NCBI RefSeq assembly: GCF_003574095.1
Contig: NZ_QWLA01000016.1
Location: 1-51,841 of the forward strand
Length of the DNA: 51,841 nucleotides
From: Calidithermus roseus
GTDB lineage: Bacteria; Deinococcota; Deinococci; Deinococcales; Thermaceae
Reading direction: 5' to 3'
Made by a program: the position numbers and the translations under genes
Notes under the pieces: generated by a model
What the model was told of the DNA's origin: nothing
What the model saw: only the letters and a program-made list of their open reading frames with translations
The model's database searches: none
Shown here: piece by piece, positions 9,561 to 17,240 of the stretch
Layout of the letters: each line of letters starts with the position of its first letter
How positions within the stretch are numbered: position 1 is the stretch's first letter

Positions 9561-9593
9561 CCGAACGCAAGACGCAAAAATGCCAGACGCCTG
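9561..9593. repeat. GCGT-rich dispersed intergenic repeat, copy 2
   Basis: GAACGCAAGACGCAAAAATG and CCAGACGCCTG read, on the minus strand, as the same GGCGTCTGG / GCGTCTTGCGTT family found at 1343-1390 and elsewhere in gaps. Confidence 0.4.
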
Positions 9594-9595
9594 TT

Positions 9596-9637
9596 GTAGG
9601 GGCACCCTCGTCCTTGGGGAGGCCAGGGTGGCCCTAC
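9596..9637. terminator. Hairpin between convergent pyrC and pyrD
   Basis: GTAGGGGCACCCT (9596-9608) pairs with AGGGTGGCCCTAC (9625-9637) with one internal G-G mismatch. It lies between the converging ends of pyrC and pyrD and could stop transcription from both sides. No clear T-tract is visible, and it overlaps the pyrD stop. Confidence 0.5.
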
Positions 9638-10710
9638 TTCTTGCCGATAAGGTCCTGGACGCGCTCGAGCCCCTGCCGCTCCAGGTACGCCAGCAGCCCC
9701 TGGTTGAGCCTGCGCGGCAGCAGGGGCCCTTCGTAGATGAAGCCGGTGTAGACCTGCACCAGGCTGGCCCCGGCCTGTAGCCGCTCGAGCACGTCCTCTA
9801 CGCTGAAGATGCCCCCCACCGAGATCACGGGGACGCGCACCCTGAGTTCTTGGGTCAAGTACTTGAGCACCTCGAGCGCCCTCGCCGCCAGTGGCCTGCC
9901 CGAAAGCCCACCGCTTTCGTTCACGAGGGACTTCAGCCCCTCGCGGCTGGTGGTGGTGTTGGTGGCGATGATCCCGGCCAGCAAGTAGCGCTCCACCAGT
10001 CCCACGATCTCGTCGATCTGGCTCCACGACAGGTCGGGGGCGATCTTGAGCAGAATGGGCCGGGATTGGGGCTGGGCGCGGGCGAAGCCGGTCACGGCGG
10101 CCAGCAGTTCCTCCAGCCGCTCCCCCTCCTGCAAAGCCCGCAGCCCCGGCGTGTTGGGTGAGCTCACGTTGATCACGAAATAATCGCCATGGGGCCAGAG
10201 CCGGCCCAGGCTCTCGAGGTAGTCCTGGGGGGCTTGCTCGAGCGGCCTCACCTTCGACTTGCCCAGGTTGATCCCCAGCGGCACCGGGAGCGCGCCCACG
10301 CGCCGGCGCAGCTCCGCCAGACGCCGCGCGACCGCTTCGGCTCCCTCGTTGTTGAAGCCCATGCGGTTGATGAGGGCCCGGTCCTCGAGCAGGCGAAAAA
10401 GCCGGGGCTTGTCGTTGCCGGGCTGAGCCAGTGCGGTCACGCTGCCGATTTCGACGAAACCAAAGCCCAGCGCACCCCAAGCCGGCACAGCCCTGCCGTT
10501 CTTGTCCAGGCCCGCCGCCAGGCCGACGGGATTGGGGAACTTCAGGCCCAAGCACTCCACCTGAAGCCGCCGGTCCCGCAGCGCACAGAGGGCTGAAATC
10601 GGCTTCAGGACAGCAGGGTGCTGGCTGCTCCAGGCCAGCCACCCCATCACCCGGTCGTGGATGGCCTCGGGATCCTGCCGGAAGAGAAGAGGTTTGACCA
10701 GCGAATACAC
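9634..10710 (-). CDS. pyrD: Dihydroorotate dehydrogenase (quinone), class 2
   Basis: This 358-residue FMN enzyme oxidises dihydroorotate to orotate with membrane quinone as acceptor. Class 2 is shown by the N-terminal helical extension ([19 protein letters not shown]), the serine in place of cysteine as catalytic base in [11 protein letters not shown], and the FMN-binding [10 protein letters not shown] near residue 65. ISVGGIF and YTGFIYEGP close the phosphate site. It is transcribed toward pyrC and is not part of the PyrR operon. It is unrelated to the PreA dehydrogenase gene at 34-36 kb. Confidence 0.95.
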   Translation of the reverse strand: MYSLVKPLLFRQDPEAIHDRVMGWLAWSSQHPAVLKPISALCALRDRRLQVECLGLKFPNPVGLAAGLDKNGRAVPAWGALGFGFVEIGSVTALAQPGNDKPRLFRLLEDRALINRMGFNNEGAEAVARRLAELRRRVGALPVPLGINLGKSKVRPLEQAPQDYLESLGRLWPHGDYFVINVSSPNTPGLRALQEGERLEELLAAVTGFARAQPQSRPILLKIAPDLSWSQIDEIVGLVERYLLAGIIATNTTTSREGLKSLVNESGGLSGRPLAARALEVLKYLTQELRVRVPVISVGGIFSVEDVLERLQAGASLVQVYTGFIYEGPLLPRRLNQGLLAYLERQGLERVQDLIGKK

Positions 10711-10731
10711 GCGGTCAGGATACCTTCTGGC

Positions 10732-11394
10732 TCAGGGGTTGGGCAAAGCTGCGCTCAGGCTGGTGAGGGCGGTGTGATAAGCGGGCTCGAGTTCCTTCGG
10801 ATGACTCACGCCGATGTGCAGAGTGCGCAGATACCCATCCTGCAGACCATAAATCCAGCCATGCACCGTAAGCTCCTGACCCCTGGCCCAGGCGTCCTGC
10901 ACCACCGTGGTCCGGCAGACGTTGGTCACCTGCTCGATGACGTTGAGCTCGCACAAACGGTCTACCCGCTCGGCTTCGCTCTGAAGCGCCAGTACCAGAT
11001 CCCGGTGCTTCTGAAACACGTCCTGCACGTGGCGTAGCCAGTTGTCGATCAGGCCAAGCCGGCTGTCCAGCAATGCTGCTCGCACGCCACCGCAGCCGTA
11101 GTGTCCGCACACGATGATGTGCTTGACCCTGAGCGCATCTACGGCGTATTGCATCACCGAAAGGCAGTTCAGATCGCTGTGCACGACTACGTTGGCCACG
11201 TTGCGGTGCACGAAGAGTTCTCCAGGCAGGAGCCCCACGATCTCGTTGGCCGGAACCCGGCTGTCCGAGCAGCCGATCCAGAGATACTCGGGGCTTTGCT
11301 GGGCGGAGAGCTTGAGGAAGAAATCTGGGTCTCGCTGCCGCATGGACGCAGCCCAGCGGCGGTTGTTCTCGAAGAGGTAATCGAGCGGGTTCAC
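10732..11394 (-). CDS. Beta-class carbonic anhydrase
   Basis: This 220-residue enzyme interconverts CO2 and bicarbonate. All zinc and active-site residues are visible: C42, D44 and R46 in CSDSR, and H98 and C101 in CGHYGCGG. Length is standard for the family. The GTG start at 11394 has no obvious ribosome site, and the gene begins 33 bp after the semialdehyde dehydrogenase gene on the same strand, so it may be read from that transcript. A possible -10 (TAATCT) lies just after the dehydrogenase stop. Bicarbonate supply for carbamoyl phosphate is a plausible link to pyr genes but is inference. Confidence 0.93.
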   Translation of the reverse strand: MNPLDYLFENNRRWAASMRQRDPDFFLKLSAQQSPEYLWIGCSDSRVPANEIVGLLPGELFVHRNVANVVVHSDLNCLSVMQYAVDALRVKHIIVCGHYGCGGVRAALLDSRLGLIDNWLRHVQDVFQKHRDLVLALQSEAERVDRLCELNVIEQVTNVCRTTVVQDAWARGQELTVHGWIYGLQDGYLRTLHIGVSHPKELEPAYHTALTSLSAALPNP

Positions 11395-11427
11395 GCCAGC
11401 ATTCTGGGGTTGGAGCGCCTTGAAAGA

Positions 11428-12945
11428 TTAGCGCACCTGCGGGAAACCCAAGTCCACCTTGGAGGTGCTGGGGTCGGGCCAGCGGCTGGTGACCACCTTG
11501 GCGCGGGTGTAGAACTGCACGCCCTCGGGGCCGTACATGTGCAGATCACCGAAGAGGCTGGCCTTCCAGCCGCCGAAGCTGTAGTAAGCCACCGGCACGG
11601 GGATGGGGACGTTGATGCCCACCATGCCCGCCTCGACGTCGAACTGGAACTGGCGGGCCGCGCCGCCGTCGCGGGTGAAGATGGCGACGCCGTTGCCATA
11701 GGGGTGCTCGTTGACGAGCTTGAGCGCTTCCTCGTAGGTCTTGACGCGGGTCACGCTCAGCACGGGGCCGAAGATCTCGTCGTCGTAGCACTTCATGCCC
11801 GGCTTGACGTTGTCCAAGAGCGAAGTGCCCAGAAAAAAGCCCTCGCGCGCGCTCACCGGATCCTGGCGGCCATCCACCACCACCGTAGCGCCTTCCTTGG
11901 GAGCGTTCTCCACGTAGGAGGCCACCTTGTCACGGTGCTCCTTGGTAATCAGGGGCCCCATCTCGTTGCCTTCCTCGAGCCCCGGCCCCACCTTGATCTT
12001 GGGCATGCGCTGCTTGATGGCCTCAATAAGGGGGTCGGCCACGTCGCCCACCGCCACCACCACGCTGATCGCCATACAGCGCTCGCCCGCCGAACCATAG
12101 GCCGCCGAGACAGCGGCGTCGGCGGCCATGTTGATGTCGGCGTCGGGGAGCACGACCATGTGGTTCTTCGCGCCCCCCAAAGCCTGCACGCGCTTGCCGT
12201 TCTTGGTGCCGGTCTCGTAGATGTACTTGGCGATGGGGGTCGAGCCCACAAAACTGATGGCCTTGATGTCGGGGTGCTCGAGGATGCGGTCTACGGCCAC
12301 CTTGTCCCCATGCACCACGTTGAACACGCCGTCGGGGAGCCCCGCCTCCTTGAGGAGCTCGGCCAGGTACAGGCTGGCGGAGGGGTCTTTCTCCGAAGGC
12401 TTGAGGATGAAGGTGTTGCCTGTTGCGATGGCGTTGGCAAACATCCACATGGGCACCATGGCGGGGAAGTTGAAGGGGGTGATGCCCGCCACCACGCCCA
12501 GAGGCTGGCGGATCTGGTAGACGTCCACCCCACGGCTGACCTGCTCGGAGAAGCCGCCTTTGAGCAGGTTGGGGATGCCACAGGCGAACTCAACGTTCTC
12601 CAATCCCCGCGCCACCTCGCCCAGGGCATCGGGGAGGGTCTTGCCGTGCTCGAGGGTGATGAGCTCAGCGATCTTGCGGCGGTTGGCGTCGATAAGCTCG
12701 CGGAATTTGAACATGATCTCGGCCCGCCGGGAGAGCGCAGTCTGCCGCCAGCTCTTGAAAGCCTCCTTAGCGACGGCCACCGCGTGATCGACCTCCTCCA
12801 CGCTGGCAAAGTCCACCGTGGCCTGCTGGGCCCCTGTTGCCGGGTTCCACACCACGCCACTGCGCCCGGACTTGCCTTCGACCAGCTTCCCGCCGATCCA
12901 ATGCGACACGCGCTTGATGCCAACTTCAGGTTCTCTGACTGCCAT
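11428..12945 (-). CDS. mmsA: CoA-acylating malonate/methylmalonate semialdehyde dehydrogenase
   Basis: This 505-residue aldehyde dehydrogenase is of the MmsA type, which makes acetyl-CoA or propionyl-CoA from malonate or methylmalonate semialdehyde. The catalytic cysteine is in AGERCMA. The family-specific lack of the usual glutamate next to GGAKNH fits CoA-dependent members. GITPFNFPAMVPMWM and EIFGPVLS are standard. A strong AGGAGG ribosome site precedes the ATG. Its promoter carries the same element found before the beta-alanine aminotransferase and preT, which points to the last step of uracil breakdown. MmsA also serves valine and inositol breakdown, and no such genes are seen here. Confidence 0.92.
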   Translation of the reverse strand: MAVREPEVGIKRVSHWIGGKLVEGKSGRSGVVWNPATGAQQATVDFASVEEVDHAVAVAKEAFKSWRQTALSRRAEIMFKFRELIDANRRKIAELITLEHGKTLPDALGEVARGLENVEFACGIPNLLKGGFSEQVSRGVDVYQIRQPLGVVAGITPFNFPAMVPMWMFANAIATGNTFILKPSEKDPSASLYLAELLKEAGLPDGVFNVVHGDKVAVDRILEHPDIKAISFVGSTPIAKYIYETGTKNGKRVQALGGAKNHMVVLPDADINMAADAAVSAAYGSAGERCMAISVVVAVGDVADPLIEAIKQRMPKIKVGPGLEEGNEMGPLITKEHRDKVASYVENAPKEGATVVVDGRQDPVSAREGFFLGTSLLDNVKPGMKCYDDEIFGPVLSVTRVKTYEEALKLVNEHPYGNGVAIFTRDGGAARQFQFDVEAGMVGINVPIPVPVAYYSFGGWKASLFGDLHMYGPEGVQFYTRAKVVTSRWPDPSTSKVDLGFPQVR

Positions 12946-13007
12946 TTCGACCTCCTAGGTGCTCAGGCTTGGGGTGAAGGTGGGGTTGACGGTGCTCGAG
13001 TTGCCTC

Positions 13008-13048
13008 ATGGTAGAACCCAGGATGGGGCGGCGCAATGGACAATGTGT
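13008..13048 (-). promoter_or_regulatory. Promoter and PucR-type site A (mmsA)
   Basis: Read on the minus strand: ACACATTGTCCATTGC, with TTGCGC (plus-strand 13031-13036) as -35, 17 bp, then TACCAT (13008-13013) as -10. The element GCAATGGACAATGTGT (plus strand, 13033-13048) is shared with sites B and C. It lies at and just upstream of the -35, the usual place for an activator. Confidence 0.7.
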
Positions 13049-13051
13049 CTA

Positions 13052-13084
13052 GACGAACGCCCCGCAGGCTGCAGGGCGTTCGTC
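13052..13084. terminator. Strong hairpin downstream of the hemerythrin gene
   Basis: GACGAACGCCC (13052-13062) and GGGCGTTCGTC (13074-13084) pair perfectly over 11 bp around an 11-nt loop. It lies 15 bp past the hemerythrin stop and next to regulatory site A. There is no T-tract, so termination is likely but not certain. Confidence 0.55.
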
Positions 13085-13099
13085 CGGGACTGCCTGCCC

Positions 13100-13525
13100 T
13101 CAGACGACGCCCACGGGGGCACGGCCCCGCAACTGCACGTCGATGTTGCAGATGTGCCCTACCAGCCAGTTCTTCAGCGTTTCGTGCAGTTCGCGCAGCA
13201 TCTCGATGCTGGCCCCTCCGCGCGCTCTATGCTGCTGGGTGAAGTCGTCGTAGAGCGCCAGGAACCTGTCGTGCGCTTCCTTGTTCTTGCGGGCGATGGG
13301 GCAGCCCCGCAGCGTCATGCAGAGTTCCTCATAGGCGAAGTGGGTATTGACGTAGCTCTCCAAGAACACCAAGAGGTTGTCCACCTCTTCGCGGTCCGCG
13401 GGGCTGCCGGGCGGGGTGGACTCGAGCAGGCGCTCGAGACGGTTGACGTAGCCGACAAGGTTGCGGTGCTGCCCGTCGATGCGGGGTTCGCCGGTTTCAT
13501 AACTCGTGCTCCACTCGATGGCCAT
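13100..13525 (-). CDS. Bacteriohemerythrin with a substituted iron ligand
   Basis: This 141-residue four-helix protein of the hemerythrin family normally binds O2 at a di-iron site. Ligands seen are H20 (DGQHRNL), H62 and E66 (THFAYEE), H85 (AHDRF), and H124 and D129 (WLVGHICNID). The first histidine of the canonical HxxxH pair (HKxEH) is N81 here (NKEAH), so one of the seven usual ligands is missing. I start at ATG 13525 because GGAG lies 7 nt before it; a GTG two codons upstream is less well spaced. Function could be O2 storage or delivery, or sensing. Confidence 0.88.
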   Translation of the reverse strand: MAIEWSTSYETGEPRIDGQHRNLVGYVNRLERLLESTPPGSPADREEVDNLLVFLESYVNTHFAYEELCMTLRGCPIARKNKEAHDRFLALYDDFTQQHRARGGASIEMLRELHETLKNWLVGHICNIDVQLRGRAPVGVV

Positions 13526-13552
13526 AGTCACGCTCCAACAACGTGAGTGTGA

Positions 13553-13582
13553 CGAAAATAACCGGGGAGGAATGTCCCCGGT
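13553..13582 (-). terminator. Intrinsic terminator after the LacI-type regulator gene
   Basis: On the minus strand ACCGGGGA, loop CATTCC, TCCCCGGT is followed by TATTTT. The perfect 8-bp stem and T-rich tail lie about 75 bp past the regulator stop, between it and the hemerythrin start. Confidence 0.75.
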
Positions 13583-13658
13583 AACGCTGTCCTGGAGGGT
13601 TTTTCGGTACCGTCGTTTGCTGCTTGACGGCAGAGGATAGGAGAGGAAAAGGCGGCTT

Positions 13659-14675
13659 CTAGGCGTGCTTGGGCGGAGCGCAGCTCCCCCGCTTGATCAG
13701 GCGGCCAGGAAAACGCTTGCGTACGACCTTGTCGAGGGTACGGTTCTCCACTGCGTCCAGCACGATCTCCACTGCGGCCAAGCCCATTTCCTCCACCGGC
13801 TGCTCGATCACGTCCAGTGGGGGGGTAACCAGGGCTGTCCAGGAGTAATTGTCGAAAGTCAGCAAGGAAACGTCCTCGGGAATGCGCAACCCCAGTTCCT
13901 TGATGGCCCGGAAAGCTCCGGCAGCCTCGGTGCCATTGAGCGAAAAGATGGCCGTGGGGGGCTCGGGCAGGCGCATAAGCTCCAGGGTCAGCTTGTAGGC
14001 TTCGGGCTCGGTTAGCAGGATCACCCGCTGATAAGCCTCGATCAGGGGTAGCCCTACGGCCTCGAGGGCCTTGGGGAAGGAGCGACTGCGCTCTTCGGGA
14101 TGGTAAAGCGGGTCATAGCTTCCCAGGGTGGCGATGCGCCTGTGACCCAGCGAGTGCAGATAGCGCACCCCTTCAAACACACAGCCTTCGTTATCGAGCA
14201 TCACGTGCCCGAACGGGCTGTCGGGGTAAAAGTAGTCTATTTCCAGAATATACGTCCCCCGTTCCCGCATGCGTTTGAGGTAGTCGAGGTTGGGTTGACC
14301 ATAGCCCGAACGAATGATCAAGCCACTGACCCTATGGCCGTACAGTACGCGCAAATTGGCCCGCTCAACCTTGGTGTCGTATTCGCTGTCGGTCACGATC
14401 AGGGCATACCCACGGCTCTGGGCCGCATGGGCGATGGTGCGCACCAGGCTGGCGAAAAAAGGCTCCATGATGTTGCCAACCATCAAGCCCAGGGTCTGGG
14501 TGCGCCCGCGCCTCAACCCCCCGGCCACCTGGTCGGGCTCATACCCCAGTTCTTCAATGGCCTTGCGCACGCGGGCCAGGGTTTCCTGAGCCAGGAGGTG
14601 GGGCTCGTGGATGGCCCGCTTGGCCGTGGTGGGGGCTACTCCTGCACGTTTGGCGACGTCGAGAATACTGGGCAC
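13659..14675 (-). CDS. LacI/GalR family transcriptional regulator of the polyol operon
   Basis: This 338-residue protein has an N-terminal LacI helix-turn-helix (ILDVAKRAGVAPTTAKRAIH, about 3-22), a hinge (VAGGLRRGRTQTLGLMVGNI), and a periplasmic-binding-protein-like sensor domain to the C-terminus with the typical GHRRIATLGSY and IPEDVSLLTFDNY elements. The GTG start at 14675 is leaderless, with TAAAAT 6 nt before it. One copy of a duplicated palindromic site overlaps this start and -10, so it probably represses itself. It is divergent from the polyol uptake operon, which suggests a polyol or its phosphate as inducer. Confidence 0.9.
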   Translation of the reverse strand: MPSILDVAKRAGVAPTTAKRAIHEPHLLAQETLARVRKAIEELGYEPDQVAGGLRRGRTQTLGLMVGNIMEPFFASLVRTIAHAAQSRGYALIVTDSEYDTKVERANLRVLYGHRVSGLIIRSGYGQPNLDYLKRMRERGTYILEIDYFYPDSPFGHVMLDNEGCVFEGVRYLHSLGHRRIATLGSYDPLYHPEERSRSFPKALEAVGLPLIEAYQRVILLTEPEAYKLTLELMRLPEPPTAIFSLNGTEAAGAFRAIKELGLRIPEDVSLLTFDNYSWTALVTPPLDVIEQPVEEMGLAAVEIVLDAVENRTLDKVVRKRFPGRLIKRGSCAPPKHA

Positions 14676-14683
14676 GTGACCAT
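14669..14683. promoter_or_regulatory. LacI-type operator 1 over the regulator start
   Basis: Read on the minus strand: ATGGTCACGTGCCCA, centred on the CACGTG palindrome. It differs in one base from the site at 14789-14804 and overlaps the regulator's GTG start and the end of its -10 TAAAAT (14682-14687), which suits autorepression. Confidence 0.6.
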
Positions 14684-14699
14684 TTTAGCAAAAAGGGGC

Positions 14700-14750
14700 T
14701 TGACAAACACCGGTGGTATACCTAGGCTTATGGACACGAGACCATAAGCC
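14700..14750 (+). promoter_or_regulatory. Polyol operon promoter with two embedded inverted repeats
   Basis: TTGACA (14700-14705), 17 bp, TAGGCT (14723-14728). Between them lies the perfect palindrome CACCGGTG (14708-14715). Overlapping the -10 and start is GGCTTATGG, 8 nt, CCATAAGCC (14725-14750), a perfect 9-bp inverted repeat. Either could be an operator. The transcript would carry a leader of roughly 220 nt. Confidence 0.65.
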
Positions 14751-14788
14751 GTTCACCAATGCCCTTTCCGCGTCACTCTGTGGTCTAT

Positions 14789-14804
14789 ATGGTCACGTGG
14801 CCAT
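14789..14804. promoter_or_regulatory. LacI-type operator 2 in the polyol operon leader
   Basis: ATGGTCACGTGGCCAT is an imperfect palindrome on a CACGTG core, and 14 of its first 15 bases match operator 1. It lies about 60 bp downstream of the predicted transcription start, a position compatible with repression by roadblock or looping between the two sites about 120 bp apart. Confidence 0.6.
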
Positions 14805-14957
14805 TACGTCTGGGTCGTTGTTTTTTAATATCCGAATCCGCTCGAGCACACCGGCGCGTTCAGGCAAACACAAGGGGGTGATCTGGTAGGCATATTGCAT
14901 CCAACCGTCGGTATCGGCCCTGAGACCTTTTGTTTAGCAGTTGGGTAGGAGGAAACC

Positions 14958-16265
14958 ATGCGCTTTTGGAAGGCTCTGACCGTTGGAGCGGCCCTGTTGA
15001 CCACGGCGGCCCTGGCCCAGACCACCATCACCATCGCCACCGTCAACAACCCCGACATGATCACCATGCAGAAGCTCACCCCGGAGTTCGAGAAAGCCAA
15101 TCCGGGGATCAAGCTCAACTGGGTGGTGCTGCCGGAGAACGAGCTGCGCCAGAAGGTCACCACCGACATCGCCACCAACGCCGGTTCCTATGACGTGCTG
15201 ACCATCGGCACCTATGAGACGCCGATTTGGGGCAAGAACGGCTGGCTGGTGGAGATGAGCGGGCTGCCGGCTTCATATGACCTGGAAGACGTGCTCAAGC
15301 CGGTGCGGGCCGGGCTCTCGTACCAGGGCAGGCTCTACGCCCTGCCCTTCTATGCCGAGAGTTCGATGCTCTACTACCGCAAGGACCTGTTCGCGGCCAA
15401 GAAGTTCACCGTGCCGGCCCAACCCACCTGGACCCAGGCCATTAGCTGGGCCAGGCAACTGCACAACCCCAGTGGCGGCGTTTACGGCATCTGCCTGCGC
15501 GGCCTGCCCGGTTGGGGTGAGAACATGGCCTTCATCAGCACCCTGGTCAACACTTACGGCGGGCGCTGGTTCGACGAGAGCTGGAAGCCCCAACTCACCA
15601 GCCCCGAGTGGAAGCGGGCCATCGGCCAGTACGTGGAGCTGGTCACCAAGTACGGCCCTCCCGGCGTGACCGGCAACGGCTTCACCGAGAACCTGACCCT
15701 GATGTCGGAGGGCAAGTGCGCCATGTGGATTGACGCCACCGTGGCGGCGGGCTACCTGGCCAACCCCAAGACCTCCAAGGTCGCCGACAAGATCGGCTTC
15801 GCCAAAGCCCCGGTGGCCGTCACCCCCAACGGCGCGCACTGGCTGTGGAGCTGGGCGCTGGCCATCCCCAAGTCCAGCAAGAAAGTCGAGGCGGCCAAGA
15901 CCTTCATCACCTGGGCCACTTCCAAGGAATACATCGAGCTGGTGGGCAGCACCCAGGGCTGGGTCTCCGCGCCTCCTGGCACCCGTTACTCCACCTACAA
16001 CAACCCCAACTACCTCAAGGCTGCCCCCTTCGCCAAGGTAGTGCTGGAGTCCATCAACACCGCCGATCCCACCAAGCCCACCCTCAAGCCCGTCCCCTAT
16101 ACCGGCGTGCAGTTCGTGGGCATCCCCGAGTTCCAGGCCATCGGAACCCAGGTCGGGCAATTCATCGCCGGTATCGTAGCAGGCAAGACCAGCCTGGACG
16201 CGGGGCTGGCCCAGGCCCAGGCCGCCGTCGAGAAGCTGATGAAGGAAGCCGGCTACCTCAAGTGA
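14958..16265 (+). CDS. ABC transporter solute-binding protein for polyols (SmoE/MtlE-like)
   Basis: This 435-residue exported binding protein has signal peptide MRFWKALTVGAALLTTAALA. The mature start TTITIATVNNPDMITMQKLT and the TIGTYETPIWGKNGWL segment resemble the sorbitol/mannitol-binding proteins SmoE/MtlE of the CUT1 class. No lipobox is present. GTAGGAGG precedes the ATG. It is followed by two permease genes and three polyol-type dehydrogenases, so it likely binds a hexitol or another sugar alcohol; the exact ligand cannot be read from sequence. No ATPase gene is in the operon, so a shared MsmK-type ATPase elsewhere must power it. Confidence 0.88.
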   Translation: MRFWKALTVGAALLTTAALAQTTITIATVNNPDMITMQKLTPEFEKANPGIKLNWVVLPENELRQKVTTDIATNAGSYDVLTIGTYETPIWGKNGWLVEMSGLPASYDLEDVLKPVRAGLSYQGRLYALPFYAESSMLYYRKDLFAAKKFTVPAQPTWTQAISWARQLHNPSGGVYGICLRGLPGWGENMAFISTLVNTYGGRWFDESWKPQLTSPEWKRAIGQYVELVTKYGPPGVTGNGFTENLTLMSEGKCAMWIDATVAAGYLANPKTSKVADKIGFAKAPVAVTPNGAHWLWSWALAIPKSSKKVEAAKTFITWATSKEYIELVGSTQGWVSAPPGTRYSTYNNPNYLKAAPFAKVVLESINTADPTKPTLKPVPYTGVQFVGIPEFQAIGTQVGQFIAGIVAGKTSLDAGLAQAQAAVEKLMKEAGYLK

Positions 16266-16282
16266 GCCAGTAAGCCATCCGA

Positions 16283-16313
16283 GGCCGGGTGGTCTCTCCC
16301 CGATCACCCGGCC
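16283..16313 (+). other. Intercistronic stem-loop after the binding-protein gene
   Basis: GGCCGGGTG (16283-16291) and CACCCGGCC (16305-16313) pair perfectly over 9 bp with a 13-nt loop. A stem without a T-tract right after a binding-protein gene often protects its mRNA and lowers permease expression. Confidence 0.6.
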
Positions 16314-16331
16314 ACCCCCAAGGCCAATGAC

Positions 16332-17240
16332 ATGACCCATACAAGCGCTCTTACCAAGCCGCAATCCAGGCCGATTCGGCCCAATACCCTCTGGCTGCTT
16401 GGTCCGGCGATGCTGTTGCTCATTGTCTGGACGCAAATCCCCTTCGTTCTGACCATTTACCACTCCTTTCGCCGCTTCAACCTTCTCAACCCCGAACGCC
16501 AGGGCTTCGTCGGTTTTAGCAACTTCAGCTCCCTCCTCACGGACCCAATTTTTTGGACCTCTATCCAGAACACCCTCTTGCTGGTGGGTGCGGTACTGCT
16601 CATCACGGTGGTGATCGGGCTTTTTCTGGCCGTGTTGTTCTACCAGGACTTTCCCGGAAGGGCTTTGGCACGCACCCTGGTTATCTCTCCTTTTTTCGTG
16701 ATGCCCGTAGTCACCGCCCTGATCTGGAAAAACATGCTGATGCATCCGGTGTATGGGCTCTTTGCGTGGGTTGCTGAGAACCTGGGACAGCGCCCTGTCG
16801 ACTGGCTGGCCACCTATCCCATGCAGTCCATCGTGCTGATGGTTTCCTGGCAGTGGATCCCCTTCGCCATGCTCTTGATTCTGACCGGCCTGCAGTCGCT
16901 GTCTAAAGAGCAGCTCGAGGCCGCCAAGATCGACGGGGCCAACGCCTGGCAGGAGTTCCGCTACATCATCGTGCCCCACCTGGCCCAGACCCTGAGCGTG
17001 GTGGTCATGCTGGAAACCATCTTCCTGCTCACCATCTTCGCCGAGATTTACGCCTCGACCTCGGGCGGGCCGGGCCTGGCCACCACCACCTTGCCCTACC
17101 TGATCTACCTCAAGGCCTTTGGCGAGTACCGCATCGGGGTGGCAGCCTCGGGCGCGGTGTTCGCGGTCATCCTGGCCAACATCGTGGCGATGTTCGTGCT
17201 GCGCATGATCGGACGCAACCTGCAAGGAGGCCGCACGTGA
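16332..17240 (+). CDS. CUT1 ABC permease, first subunit (SmoF/MtlF-like)
   Basis: This 302-residue membrane protein has six predicted helices, beginning with LLGPAMLLLIVWTQIPFVLT. It carries the EAA loop that docks the ATPase: LEAAKIDGANAWQEFRYIIVPHL, near residues 194-216. It sits between the solute-binding protein and the second permease. Its stop overlaps the next start by 4 bp (GTGA), so the two permeases are made together. It imports the polyol delivered by the upstream binding protein. Confidence 0.9.
   Translation: MTHTSALTKPQSRPIRPNTLWLLGPAMLLLIVWTQIPFVLTIYHSFRRFNLLNPERQGFVGFSNFSSLLTDPIFWTSIQNTLLLVGAVLLITVVIGLFLAVLFYQDFPGRALARTLVISPFFVMPVVTALIWKNMLMHPVYGLFAWVAENLGQRPVDWLATYPMQSIVLMVSWQWIPFAMLLILTGLQSLSKEQLEAAKIDGANAWQEFRYIIVPHLAQTLSVVVMLETIFLLTIFAEIYASTSGGPGLATTTLPYLIYLKAFGEYRIGVAASGAVFAVILANIVAMFVLRMIGRNLQGGRT

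Noticed and set aside
13052-13084. The perfect 11-bp hairpin next to site A as part of the PucR-type operator
   Set aside because: Sites B and C have no such hairpin, so it more likely belongs to the end of the hemerythrin gene.
15273-17225. A 650-codon minus-strand frame opposite the polyol transport genes
   Set aside because: It spans two real genes and the gap between them and has shadow-type composition, with no start signal.
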